A DNA stretch of 64,000 nt, taken from the NCBI RefSeq assembly GCF_017368815.1, contig NZ_JAFNME010000008.1, positions 1-64,000 of the forward strand, written 5' to 3'. The position numbers and the translations under genes were made by a program. This document shows, piece by piece, positions 8,119-16,710 of this stretch (position 1 is the first letter of the stretch; each line of letters begins with the position of its first letter). This DNA comes from Comamonas denitrificans (GTDB lineage: Bacteria; Pseudomonadota; Gammaproteobacteria; Burkholderiales; Burkholderiaceae_C). The notes beneath the pieces were generated by a model that was not told the origin of the DNA, did not search any database, and saw only the letters and a program-made list of their open reading frames with translations.

Positions 8119-8138
8119 TGAATTTATTAATAATTTTA

Positions 8139-8225
8139 TGGTGCGCGGGGCGGGACTCGAACCCGCACAGTGTTGCCACCGTCAGGACCTAAACCTGGTG
8201 CGTCTACCAATTTCGCCACCCGCGC
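8139..8225 (-). tRNA. tRNA-Leu (anticodon UAG)
   Basis: The minus strand folds as an 87-nt class II tRNA with acceptor GCGCGGG/CCCGCGC, D-arm, anticodon loop TTTAGGT with anticodon TAG (reading CUN codons), a long variable arm typical of leucine tRNAs, T-arm GGTTCGAGTCC, discriminator A and an encoded CCA (8139-8141). tRNA-Leu genes are frequent island insertion sites, in line with the integrase remnant just downstream. Confidence 0.95.
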
Positions 8226-8327
8226 TTGGGCAGAATAAAAGCGGGCACAAGAACCCGCCTTTATCAGCTGCCAAGCTGACTATTGTAGTGGCGAAATACA
8301 AACCACCAGGGCTTAGTCCGCTCTTTT

Positions 8328-11300
8328 TTACTCCCCTGCGGCCGGTTGTGGGCGTTGCACACGAAACCAGGCTGCGTACATGGCCGGCAACGTCAAGAGC
8401 GTGAGCACCGTTGCCAACATCAATCCGCCCATGATCGCCACGGCCATCGGCCCCCAAAACACGCTGCGCGACAAGGGCACCATTGCCAGCACCGCCGCCG
8501 CTGCCGTCAAGGCAATGGGGCGCAGGCGACGCACGGCGGCTTCGACAATCGCATCCCAAGCGGGCACGCCCCGGGCGCGATCGGTTTCGATCTGGTCGAT
8601 CAGGATCACCGAGTTGCGCTGAATCATGCCCATCAGCGCCACCACCCCCAGCAGGGCGACAAAGCCAAACGGCCGATCAAGCACCAACAGCGCCGCCGCC
8701 ACCCCGGCAATGCCCAGCGGGCCGGTGAGAAACACCAGCACCGCCCGGCTAAAGCTGTGCAGCTGCAGCATGAGCAAGGTAAAAACGAAAAACAGCATCA
8801 CCGGCAGGCCCGCCGCAATGGCGCTGGCCCCTTTGGCGCTTTCTTCCACGGCCCCGGCCACTTCGATGCGGTAGCCCTGCAGGCCTTGTTCTTGCCAGCT
8901 GTGCTCCAGCGCCCGCAATTGCGGCAGCAACGCCTTGGTCACCGTCGCGCCCTGAATGCCCGCACGCACATCGCCCTGCACGGTAATGGCGTACTCACGC
9001 CCTTGGCGCCACAGCACCCCCGGCTCCCAGGCCAGCTGCGGCTGGGCAATTTGCGTGAGTGGGATGGCCTGGCCGCTGGCCGTGGGCACATAGGCTTGCT
9101 CCACAGCACCGATCTGGTTGCCCTCCTGGCGGGGTTGGCGCAGCACGATGTCGATGAGCTTGTCTCCCTCACGGTACTGGCCCACCGTGGTGCCACTGAA
9201 CAAAATTTTGCTGGCCTGGGCAATCGACTGGCTGCTGACCCCCAACGCCCGGGCTTTGGTTTGATCGATCTCTAACTGCACGGCTTTGACGGCCTCGTTC
9301 CAGTTGTCGTTCACGCCACGCATATCGGGGTGCGCACGCAGCGCTTGCTTGACGGTATCGCCCAGAGTGCGCAGCTGCTGCGGATCGGGCCCCAGCACCC
9401 GAAACTGCACCGGGTAGGGCACGGGTGGGCCATTGGAGAGCAGCTTGACCCGCGCCCGCACCTGCGGAAATTTTTCCGCCAGCAAGGGCGGCAATTGCTC
9501 TTGCAAGGCTTTGCGCTGCGCAATCCCATCGGTCAGCAAAATAAATTGCGAAACATTGGGCTGGGGAAAGACTTGGTCCAGCGGCAAGTAAAACCGGGGC
9601 ACGCCCGAACCTACCCAGGCCGTCACACTTTGCACCCCGGCCAGGGTGCGGAAAACGCCTTCCATGTCTTGGACCACCGCTTCATTGGCCGCCAGGGCCG
9701 TGCCCTCGGGGAACCAGACATCGACCATGATTTCCGGGCGGCTGGAGTCGGGAAAGAACTGCTGCTGCACCCGCGTCATGCCCAGCAAGCCCAGGGCAAA
9801 AATCAGCACCGTGGCACCAATGGTCAGCCAGCGGTGTTCCACACAGGCATACACCCAGCGGCGAAAGCGGTTGTAGAAGGGGGTATCAAAAACCTCATGC
9901 GGATTGGGCGCAAACCCTTCACCCACATGCCGAACACGCTCTTTTAAAAAGAGCATCCCCAGGTAGGGCACAAAGTACACCGAGGCCAGCCAGCTGAGCA
10001 CCAAGGCAATCACCGTCACCGCAAAAATGGCAAAGGTGTATTCCCCCGTCATGGACTTGGCCATGCCAATGGGCAAAAAGCCGGCCGCCGTGATCAAGGT
10101 GCCGGTCAGCATCGGAATGGCGGTGATCTCATAGGCAAAGGTGGCCGAGCGCAGCTTGTCGTGCCCTTCTTCCATTTTGCGCACCATCATTTCCACCGCG
10201 ATGATGGCATCGTCCACCAACAGCCCCAGGGCGATGATGAGCGAGCCCAGCGACACTTTGTGCAAGCCAATGTCCCAATACCACATGGCCAAGAAAGTGG
10301 CCGCCAGCACCAGGGGAATCGTCACCCCCACCACCAGCCCTGGGCGCGGATCAATCGTCCAGCGCCGCCACCACACGGGTGCATCCTTGCGGGTGTGCAA
10401 GCCCAGGCTGACAAAGCTGACCGCCAGCACCACCACCACGGCCTCGATCAGCACCTGAATAAACTCATTGACCGAGCTGGCCACCGCCTGCGGCTGGTCT
10501 TGCACGTTTTTCAGCGTCACCCCCACAGGCAGTTGCGTGGCAATCGACTGGGTTGCCTGGCGCAAGGCTTTGCCCAGGGCGATGATGTCGCCGCCCTTGG
10601 TCATCGCCACCCCCAGCGCCACCACCTGCTCGCCGTCAAAGCGCACCTTGACGCTGGCCGGATCGCTGTAGCCCCGGGTAATTTGCGCAATATCGCCCAG
10701 CCGCAATTGCCGCCCTGGGGTGGTCGCGGTGGCAGGGCCACGCAGCGGCAGGGCGCGCAAATCCTCCACCGCATCAAACTGCCCGCCCACGCGCAGCTGC
10801 ACCTGCTCCAGGTCGGTGGTAATCACCCCGGCGCTTTCCACCGCGTTTTGTTGGTTGAGCTGGCCAATCACCTGCTGCATGTCCAGGCCCAGGGTGGCCA
10901 GGCGTTTTTGCGAGATTTCGATGTACAGCTTTTCATCCTGCACGCCAAACAGCTCGACCTTGGCCACGTCTTTTACCCGCAGTAGCTGCTGGCGCACCCC
11001 ATCGGCCAAGTCTTTGAGCTCTGCCGGCGTAAAGCCTGCACCGCTCAAGGCGTAAATCACGCCATACACATCGCCAAATTCGTCGTTAAAAAATGGCCCC
11101 AGCGTGCCTTGGGGCAAGGTGTGGCGGATATCGCCAATTTTTTTACGCACCGTGTACCACAGCTGTGGCACATCGCCAGGGCGCGAGGTATCGCGCAGCT
11201 GAAAAATAATTTGCGACTCGCCTGGTTTGGAGTAGCTGCTGATCTTGTCGGCCGAGGGCACCTCCTGCAGCACCCGCTCAATCTTGTCGGTAACCTGCTC

Positions 11301-11513
11301 GGCCACCTGCTGGGCGGTGGCCCCGGGCCAATACGTGCGCACCACCATGGCGCGAAAGGTAAACGGCGGGTCTTCATCCTGGCCCAGCTGGAAATACGCC
11401 AGCCCCCCCAGCAGCAAAATGACCACCATTAAATAGCGCGTCAGCGCCATGTGCTCTAGCGCCCAGCGCGAAATGTTAAAGCCCTTGCGCGGATTTTCGG
11501 GCGGCGTGCTCAT
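8328..11513 (-). CDS. RND efflux pump inner-membrane permease
   Basis: 1061 aa, the normal size of an RND permease. It would extrude substrates using the proton gradient as a trimer in the inner membrane. Visible are the first TM segment (YLMVVILLLGGLAYF), the large porter loop opening with QDEDPPFTFRAMVVRTYWPGA, a central TM bundle with VSLGSLIIALGLLVDDAIIAVEMM, and a second bundle with a PLGIAGVAAALLVLDRPFGFVALLGVVALMG-like stretch. The N-terminal motif and divergence from AcrB suggest the less-studied hydrophobe/amphiphile subgroup rather than metal pumps; the substrate is unknown. It overlaps the adaptor gene by 4 nt. Confidence 0.93.
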   Translation of the reverse strand: MSTPPENPRKGFNISRWALEHMALTRYLMVVILLLGGLAYFQLGQDEDPPFTFRAMVVRTYWPGATAQQVAEQVTDKIERVLQEVPSADKISSYSKPGESQIIFQLRDTSRPGDVPQLWYTVRKKIGDIRHTLPQGTLGPFFNDEFGDVYGVIYALSGAGFTPAELKDLADGVRQQLLRVKDVAKVELFGVQDEKLYIEISQKRLATLGLDMQQVIGQLNQQNAVESAGVITTDLEQVQLRVGGQFDAVEDLRALPLRGPATATTPGRQLRLGDIAQITRGYSDPASVKVRFDGEQVVALGVAMTKGGDIIALGKALRQATQSIATQLPVGVTLKNVQDQPQAVASSVNEFIQVLIEAVVVVLAVSFVSLGLHTRKDAPVWWRRWTIDPRPGLVVGVTIPLVLAATFLAMWYWDIGLHKVSLGSLIIALGLLVDDAIIAVEMMVRKMEEGHDKLRSATFAYEITAIPMLTGTLITAAGFLPIGMAKSMTGEYTFAIFAVTVIALVLSWLASVYFVPYLGMLFLKERVRHVGEGFAPNPHEVFDTPFYNRFRRWVYACVEHRWLTIGATVLIFALGLLGMTRVQQQFFPDSSRPEIMVDVWFPEGTALAANEAVVQDMEGVFRTLAGVQSVTAWVGSGVPRFYLPLDQVFPQPNVSQFILLTDGIAQRKALQEQLPPLLAEKFPQVRARVKLLSNGPPVPYPVQFRVLGPDPQQLRTLGDTVKQALRAHPDMRGVNDNWNEAVKAVQLEIDQTKARALGVSSQSIAQASKILFSGTTVGQYREGDKLIDIVLRQPRQEGNQIGAVEQAYVPTASGQAIPLTQIAQPQLAWEPGVLWRQGREYAITVQGDVRAGIQGATVTKALLPQLRALEHSWQEQGLQGYRIEVAGAVEESAKGASAIAAGLPVMLFFVFTLLMLQLHSFSRAVLVFLTGPLGIAGVAAALLVLDRPFGFVALLGVVALMGMIQRNSVILIDQIETDRARGVPAWDAIVEAAVRRLRPIALTAAAAVLAMVPLSRSVFWGPMAVAIMGGLMLATVLTLLTLPAMYAAWFRVQRPQPAAGE

Positions 11514-12658
11514 GGTTGCGCCCCCACGGCCCCGTGGCTTGGGCCTTGATAAACCAGCACTTTTTGCCCTTCGGTCAGCACATGGGTGCCTGCGGCCACC
11601 ACCTGCTGCCCAGCCTGCAGGCCAGAGCGCACCACCAAGGCATTGCCCTGCACCCCTCCCAACTGCACGGTTTGCGCCCGCACGGTAGAAGTAGGCGCAT
11701 CAAACACCCACACCGCCGCGCCCCCCTGGGCCTGCTGCCAAACGGCACTGCTGGGCAAGGTCAGCACCTCAGCGGGTGCGGCGCTGGGCGCAGTGGTGGC
11801 CATGCTGGTGCCGCCCGGCACCACCACCTGCACGGTGCTGCCCAGTGCCAGGGCCTGGCCCCCCACGGCTGGGGGCAGCGCCACTTTCACCAAAAAAGTG
11901 CGCGTCACGGGGTCGGCACTGGCGGCCACCTCGCGCACCTGGCCTGCCAACGCGGCACCGTCTCCCCATGGCTGCACCTGCACGGTCTGGCCCACGGTAA
12001 GTTGCGCCTGAAACCCTTCCGGCACCGCAAACACTGCATCGCGCGGGCCATCGAGCGCCACCGTCAGCACCGGCGCACCCGCGGCCACCACCTGCCCCGG
12101 TTCGGCATGCACACCGGTCACCACCCCTGCGGCATCGCTGCGCAATTGGGTGTAGTGGTTTTGGTTGCCTTGCACGGTCGCTTGGGCTTTGGCCTGCTGC
12201 AGCTGGGCCTGGGCCGCCTCCAGTTGGGCGCGGCGGCGGTCCAGCTCTACGGGGCTGATAAAGCCCTGCGCTTGCAGGGCCGAAAAACGCTGCCAATCGG
12301 CCTGGGCCAAATCGCGCTGGGTTTGCGCCGCTTGAACCTGTGCCTGGGCCGCTTGCGCCCCCAGGGCGTAATCTTGGGCATCGAGCTGGGCCAGCAACTG
12401 GCCTGCCGTCACCGCTTGCCCCAATTGGGCCGGGCGCTGCAGCAGCTTACCGGCGACACGAAACCCCAAACGGGCCTCGGTTTGGGCGCGCACCTCAGCG
12501 GCAAAACTGCGCGATGCTTGTGCCGCATGGGCTTGCACTTGCAGCAGCTTGACCGCCCGGATCGGCTCCGGGGGCACGGCTTGGCGCGAGCACGCCGCCA
12601 GCACCAAGCCCAGGCCCAACCCAACAATCCCAGGTCGCAGGGATGATAAAAATTTCAT
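11510..12658 (-). CDS. RND periplasmic adaptor (membrane fusion lipoprotein)
   Basis: 382 aa. The signal ends in the lipobox LAAC with Cys23, so it is anchored in a membrane from the periplasm. The HlyD/AcrA layout follows: a beta strand entering a lipoyl domain (GFRVAGKLL near residue 67), an alanine/glutamine-rich helical hairpin at about 105-165, the second lipoyl half (DAAGVVTGVHAEPGQVV), then beta-barrel and membrane-proximal domains. It bridges the RND permease to an outer-membrane channel. No channel gene is adjacent, though a NodT-type channel lies at 21.8 kb. Terminal ATGA coupling to the permease. Confidence 0.92.
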   Translation of the reverse strand: MKFLSSLRPGIVGLGLGLVLAACSRQAVPPEPIRAVKLLQVQAHAAQASRSFAAEVRAQTEARLGFRVAGKLLQRPAQLGQAVTAGQLLAQLDAQDYALGAQAAQAQVQAAQTQRDLAQADWQRFSALQAQGFISPVELDRRRAQLEAAQAQLQQAKAQATVQGNQNHYTQLRSDAAGVVTGVHAEPGQVVAAGAPVLTVALDGPRDAVFAVPEGFQAQLTVGQTVQVQPWGDGAALAGQVREVAASADPVTRTFLVKVALPPAVGGQALALGSTVQVVVPGGTSMATTAPSAAPAEVLTLPSSAVWQQAQGGAAVWVFDAPTSTVRAQTVQLGGVQGNALVVRSGLQAGQQVVAAGTHVLTEGQKVLVYQGPSHGAVGAQP

Positions 12659-12718
12659 AGCAACTCGCTTACGGCATATTTCGAAAATGGCGCGGCAATC
12701 TAGGGGGCGACCCAGGCT

Positions 12719-13660
12719 TTGTCAAGCGACAATGCGACAGTGAATACGCCCCTGCCTCCTCCCCATGTGCATGATCGTGCACAAAGTGTGACCGACACGC
12801 CCGCCCTGGCCGCATCGCACCGCACCCATTACGAGAATTTCCCCGTTGCCTCGTGGCTGTGCCCCGCGCACCTGCGCCCGCCAATTGCGGCAATTTATGC
12901 CTTTGCCCGCACTGCCGATGATTTGGCCGATGAGGGCGCTGCCCTGCCGGCCCAGCGCCTGGCCGATCTGAGCGCCTACCGCCACGACCTGCACGCCTGC
13001 GCCCAGGGCCTCGCCACCAGCGCACGCTGGAGCGCTGTGTTCACCCCGCTGCAGCAGGCCATTGCCCGCCACCAGCTGCCGGTGCCGCTGCTCGATGATT
13101 TGCTCAGTGCCTTCATCCAGGACATTGAAAAAACCGCCAGCGCCGCCGGTTATGCCGACCGCGCCGAGTTGCTGGACTACTGCCGCCGCTCAGCCAACCC
13201 CGTGGGGCGCTTGCTGCTGCACCTGTACGGCATTACCGACGCGCAAGCACTGCAGCGCAGCGATGCCATTTGCACCGCGCTGCAACTGATCAACTTTTGG
13301 CAAGACCTGAGCGAAGACCTGCCCCGGGGCCGCTTTTACCTGACCGAGGCCGATTGCCAGCGCTTTGGCATCACCCGCCAAGACCTGCAGGCCGCCCAAG
13401 TCACCCCGGCCATGCACCAACTGCTGGCCGACAGCAGCGCCTGGGCCGCCGCCCTGATGCACGCCGGGCAAGATTTGGTACACCAGCTGCCCGGGCGCAT
13501 TGGCTGGGAGCTGCGCCTGGTGGTGCAAGGCGGCTGGGCGATTTTGCGCAAAGTGCAGGCCCAGCAAGGGGGCAATCTGCACACCCGGCTGCAGCTCAAA
13601 AAGGGGGACTGGCCCGGCATCCTCTGGCGGACACTGAGGATGCAAGCAGATCAAAAATAA
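12719..13660 (+). CDS. hpnC: Hydroxysqualene synthase HpnC
   Basis: 313 aa from a TTG start. HpnC converts presqualene diphosphate to hydroxysqualene in the three-step HpnCDE route to squalene. Both Asp-rich motifs of trans-prenyl head-to-head synthases are present: DDLADE at 67-72 and DLSED at 196-200. HYENFPVAS near the N-terminus and the NFWQDL context are typical of HpnC rather than HpnD. The start is uncertain: TTG 12719 has AGGGGG 11 nt upstream, GTG 12740 or GTG 12788 are alternatives, and no ATG exists near the N-terminus. hpnD and hpnE lie 2.2 kb downstream on the same strand, separated by lrgAB and a DUF3334 gene. Confidence 0.9.
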   Translation: MSSDNATVNTPLPPPHVHDRAQSVTDTPALAASHRTHYENFPVASWLCPAHLRPPIAAIYAFARTADDLADEGAALPAQRLADLSAYRHDLHACAQGLATSARWSAVFTPLQQAIARHQLPVPLLDDLLSAFIQDIEKTASAAGYADRAELLDYCRRSANPVGRLLLHLYGITDAQALQRSDAICTALQLINFWQDLSEDLPRGRFYLTEADCQRFGITRQDLQAAQVTPAMHQLLADSSAWAAALMHAGQDLVHQLPGRIGWELRLVVQGGWAILRKVQAQQGGNLHTRLQLKKGDWPGILWRTLRMQADQK

Positions 13661-13737
13661 TAGCTACTTCCGCTTTTATTTAATCATTTAAATGGCGTTT
13701 TTATATAAAAAACCATTTAAATAAAGCGGAAACAGCT
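13659..13737. repeat. Gene-end inverted repeat, copy 2 (hpnC/lrgB)
   Basis: A long imperfect hairpin. The left arm is AATAGCTACTTCCGCTTT followed by AT-rich sequence; the right arm is CCATTTAAATAAAGCGGAA then CAGCT. It begins at the hpnC stop and lies between convergent hpnC and lrgB, where it could terminate both. Confidence 0.8.
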
Positions 13738-13744
13738 CACGTTA

Positions 13745-14464
13745 TTAGGACTGCAAGCGCGCAAACAACGCCACCACCAGCGGCATGACCACGGCCGTTG
13801 CCACGCCATTGAGCCCCATGGCCAAAGCCGCAAACGCCCCCACCGTAGGGTGCATCTGCAGCCCCCGCGCCGTGCCAATGGCGTGGGCGGTCAGGCCCAG
13901 GGCAAAGCCTTGCACCGCCGGGTCACGCACCCGCAGCAAGCGCATGCACAGGCCACTGAGCATCACCCCCGCCACCCCGGTCACTGCCACGGCCACCGCC
14001 GCCAGAGAAGGCTCGCCGCCCAAGCGCTCGGCCATCGGCAGGGCAATGGGAATGGTGGCCGACTTGGGCGCCAAGGACACCAGCGTCTGCCAACTGCCGC
14101 CCAGCACCCAGGCAATGCCCATGGCCCCGGTCAAACCCACCACACACCCCACCAGCAGCGCCACTGCAATGGGCCGCCACAAGGCCCTGATGCGCTGGCG
14201 CTGGGTGTACAGCGGCACGCCCAGCGCCACGGTGGCCGGGCCAATCAAAAACGTGAGCCACTGCACCCCTGCGCGGTACTGCGCATACGGTGTATTGGTG
14301 GCCAGCAGCACCGCCACCACCAAGGCCACCGCCGTAAACACGGGCACCAGCAACGGGTAAAAATTGCTGCGCTTGTACAGCCACACCGCCAGCAAATACG
14401 CGCCAACGGTCAGCACCAGCCAAGGCAAATCGCCATGCAACCAGCTTTGCCACAACGCGCTCAT
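13745..14464 (-). CDS. lrgB: LrgB family membrane protein
   Basis: 239 aa and almost entirely hydrophobic, with about seven predicted TM segments. The diagnostic LrgB block SLAPKSATIPIALPMAERLGG lies near residues 128-148 and GFALGLTAHAIGTARGLQ near 190-207. LrgA/LrgB proteins are linked to murein hydrolase export control and, in other bacteria and plastids, to pyruvate or glycolate transport; which applies here is open. It overlaps lrgA by 4 nt. Confidence 0.93.
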   Translation of the reverse strand: MSALWQSWLHGDLPWLVLTVGAYLLAVWLYKRSNFYPLLVPVFTAVALVVAVLLATNTPYAQYRAGVQWLTFLIGPATVALGVPLYTQRQRIRALWRPIAVALLVGCVVGLTGAMGIAWVLGGSWQTLVSLAPKSATIPIALPMAERLGGEPSLAAVAVAVTGVAGVMLSGLCMRLLRVRDPAVQGFALGLTAHAIGTARGLQMHPTVGAFAALAMGLNGVATAVVMPLVVALFARLQS

Positions 14465-14850
14465 GCTTTGGGCTCCGCAGCCTCAGCCTCAACCTCCGTC
14501 TTTTGGCCGCTGCGCTGCAGCAGCCAGCGAAACACCGCCGCTGTCACCAGCAGCGTCAGCACCGCCCCACCAATGCCCGAGGCCAAAAACGGCAGCCACT
14601 CGCTGGCAATGCGTTCAAAGTGCAGCATCACCCCGGCCACAATGGGAATGAACAACAGCATCAAATTTTGCAACAGCGCTCCGGATGTTTGCTCCAGCGC
14701 TTTGGGCAAACGCCCCAGCAGCAACAAACCCACCAGCAGGAGCAACGCCCCCACCAACGCCCCTGGCAAGGGCAGTCCCAAGGCCTGCACCAGCACCTCC
14801 CCCACCCACTGCAGCACCAACAAAGCCAAAAAAGCGTAGAGCACGGCCAT
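14461..14850 (-). CDS. lrgA: LrgA/CidA family holin-like protein
   Basis: 129 aa with four hydrophobic segments and a charged C-terminus (GQKTEVEAEAAEPKA). The GLPLPGALVGALLLLVGLLLLG and FIPIVAGVMLHF stretches are typical of the LrgA/CidA family, the small partner of LrgB. AGGGAG sits directly upstream of the ATG. It is the first gene of an lrgAB pair whose promoter must lie in 14851-15120, where it faces the DUF3334 gene. Confidence 0.9.
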   Translation of the reverse strand: MAVLYAFLALLVLQWVGEVLVQALGLPLPGALVGALLLLVGLLLLGRLPKALEQTSGALLQNLMLLFIPIVAGVMLHFERIASEWLPFLASGIGGAVLTLLVTAAVFRWLLQRSGQKTEVEAEAAEPKA

Positions 14851-15142
14851 CTCCCTGATTCTGAAAGGGCGCTAGTCTAAGGAGGTCTTCCCCAGCCTGC
14901 AGCACGGCCCGCATTGGCCTCCCCCCTGGGGCAGCACCTGCTCGCTTTCTAAGCAAAGGGTGGCAACGCACGCAAAAACAAAGACTTATGCATGCAAACC
15001 TTGTAAAACCCAGACTTATCCACACAGTTACCCCAATTTTTCGGGGATAGCGGGTTACTACCACCCCCACCCAGGGCGCATTCAACATCCCCAAGCCCTG
15101 CAGGCGGCCGATAATGCCCGCTTAAAGGACAATCCCCACCCT

Positions 15143-15850
15143 ATGACCATGACCCTTACCACCGACGACACCCTGGGCACCAACGACCTGCTGGTCACCC
15201 TGTGCACCTCTGTAACCCGTGTTTTAAGCATGGCCACCAACAGCCAAGTGCAGTATTCAGCGGTGGTGCAGCGGATCAAAAAGACCTACCTCAAACCCGA
15301 TATTGGCTGCTTTGTGCTGTTTGACGGCGGTTTTTCTGGCCTGGTCATCATCAACCTGTCAGCCGATGCCGCCATGGAGCTGTACCGCAGCTATTTGCTC
15401 AATATGGGCTTGAGCAAGGACGACCTGGCCAACTCCCACACCGCCGACGAGGTCAGCAACGTCATGGGGGAGTTGATGAACCAGGTAGTGGGCGACTTCA
15501 CCGGCAAAGTACGCCGCGAGATGCAAACCCACATCACCCAAAACCAGCCCAAGATGCTGGTGCTGAACAAGCAGGTGCAGCTCAGTGTCGATGCCAACCT
15601 GGACAACCCCGAGGCGCGGCGCGTGACCTTCTACACCGCGGGCGGCAATATTTTTTACCTGGAGCTGGCCGTCGATAGCACCGAGTTCATCAAACTGCAC
15701 GACTTTGATGCCTCGGAAGAAATCGACCCCGATGCCATCATGGAGCAAACCAACCAAGCCACCGCCAACGCCAACCACCCCGCCGCTGCCGCCGCTGGCA
15801 CAGGGGATGATGACGAAACCGCTGCCTTGCTCAAATCTTTGGGCATGTAA
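15143..15850 (+). CDS. DUF3334 / CheX-like domain protein
   Basis: 235 aa, cytosolic. The central part (about 60-180) resembles CheC/CheX-type phosphatase folds, with a DEVSNVMGELMNQVVGDFTGKV helix like the E-x2-N signature helix, although the second conserved spacing is not canonical. The C-terminus has an acidic Ala/Asn-rich linker ending in DDDETAALLKSLGM, a tail that looks like a docking peptide. I assign DUF3334 from overall resemblance; the function is unknown. The frame is open upstream to 14960, but that part is Pro/His-rich and lacks an SD; AAAGGA lies 13 nt before ATG 15143. A single perfect DnaA box (15016-15024) lies upstream, possibly by chance. Confidence 0.75.
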   Translation: MTMTLTTDDTLGTNDLLVTLCTSVTRVLSMATNSQVQYSAVVQRIKKTYLKPDIGCFVLFDGGFSGLVIINLSADAAMELYRSYLLNMGLSKDDLANSHTADEVSNVMGELMNQVVGDFTGKVRREMQTHITQNQPKMLVLNKQVQLSVDANLDNPEARRVTFYTAGGNIFYLELAVDSTEFIKLHDFDASEEIDPDAIMEQTNQATANANHPAAAAAGTGDDDETAALLKSLGM

Positions 15851-15867
15851 GCCCCTTTGCCTGCGCG

Positions 15868-16710
15868 ATGACCACACCCCAAACCTATGTTCAGCAAAAA
15901 GCTGCTGCCTCGGGCAGCAGTTTTTATTACGCCTTTTTGTTTTTGCCTGAAGCCCAGCGCCAAGCCATCACCGCCTTCTACGCCTTTTGCCGCGAGGTGG
16001 ACGATGTGGTCGATGAGGTGCACGACCCCGAGGTTGCCGCCCGCACCCTGCAATGGTGGAGCCGCGAAGTCAGCGCCGCCTTTGCCGGCAACCCCAGCCA
16101 CCCGGTGCTGCAAGCACTCATGCCGCACACCAGCGCCTACGGCATCCAAGCGCGGCATTTGCACGCGGTGATTGAAGGCTGCGAGATGGATTTGGCCTAC
16201 AGCCGCTACACCGACTTTGCCGGGCTAGAGCGCTATTGCCACCTGGTCGCCGGCATTGTGGGCGAAGTGGCCGCCAAAATTTTTGGCCAAACCGACGCGG
16301 CCACCACCACCTACGCGCACAAGCTGGGCCTGGCCTTTCAGCTGACCAACATCCTGCGCGATGTGGGCGAAGATGCCCTGCGCGGGCGCATCTACCTGCC
16401 CCTGCAAGAGTTGGAGCGCTTCAACGTTCCGGCCAGCGACCTGCTTGAGCGCCAGTATTCCGAGCGGTTTACCGCCCTGATGCAATTTCAGGTCGCACGC
16501 GCCCAGCAGCTGTATGACGAGGCCCTGGCCCTGCTGCCCGAAGCCGATCGCCGCAGCCAAAAACCCGGGCTGATGATGGCCAGCATCTACCGCACCCTGC
16601 TGCGCGAGATTGAATCGAGCCACTACCAAGTGCTGCACCAGCGCATCGGCCTGACCCCCCTGCGCAAACTGTGGCTGGCCTGGAAGATGCAGGCCCTGGG
16701 CCGCATGTGA
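15868..16710 (+). CDS. hpnD: Presqualene diphosphate synthase HpnD
   Basis: 280 aa. HpnD joins two farnesyl diphosphates head to head to give presqualene diphosphate, the first HpnCDE step. The two Asp-rich motifs are DDVVDE at 45-50 and DVGED at 165-169, in the contexts FYAFCREVDD and LTNILRDVGED expected for HpnD/phytoene-synthase-like enzymes. The stop overlaps the GTG start of hpnE by 3 nt. FPP would come from the IspA encoded at 38.7 kb. Confidence 0.94.
   Translation: MTTPQTYVQQKAAASGSSFYYAFLFLPEAQRQAITAFYAFCREVDDVVDEVHDPEVAARTLQWWSREVSAAFAGNPSHPVLQALMPHTSAYGIQARHLHAVIEGCEMDLAYSRYTDFAGLERYCHLVAGIVGEVAAKIFGQTDAATTTYAHKLGLAFQLTNILRDVGEDALRGRIYLPLQELERFNVPASDLLERQYSERFTALMQFQVARAQQLYDEALALLPEADRRSQKPGLMMASIYRTLLREIESSHYQVLHQRIGLTPLRKLWLAWKMQALGRM

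Noticed and set aside
7923-8138. Possible attachment-site duplication paired with the tRNA-Leu 3' end
   Set aside because: I looked for a second copy of the T-arm/acceptor sequence between 6.4 and 8.1 kb and saw none, so no att repeat is claimed.
8141-8225. Long open frames crossing tRNA-Leu and the flanking region
   Set aside because: They run through an obvious tRNA and have no family resemblance.
15016-15024. Perfect DnaA box TTATCCACA upstream of the DUF3334 gene
   Set aside because: A single box with no cluster, no AT-rich unwinding region and no origin genes nearby. About one such 9-mer on either strand is not surprising in 64 kb.
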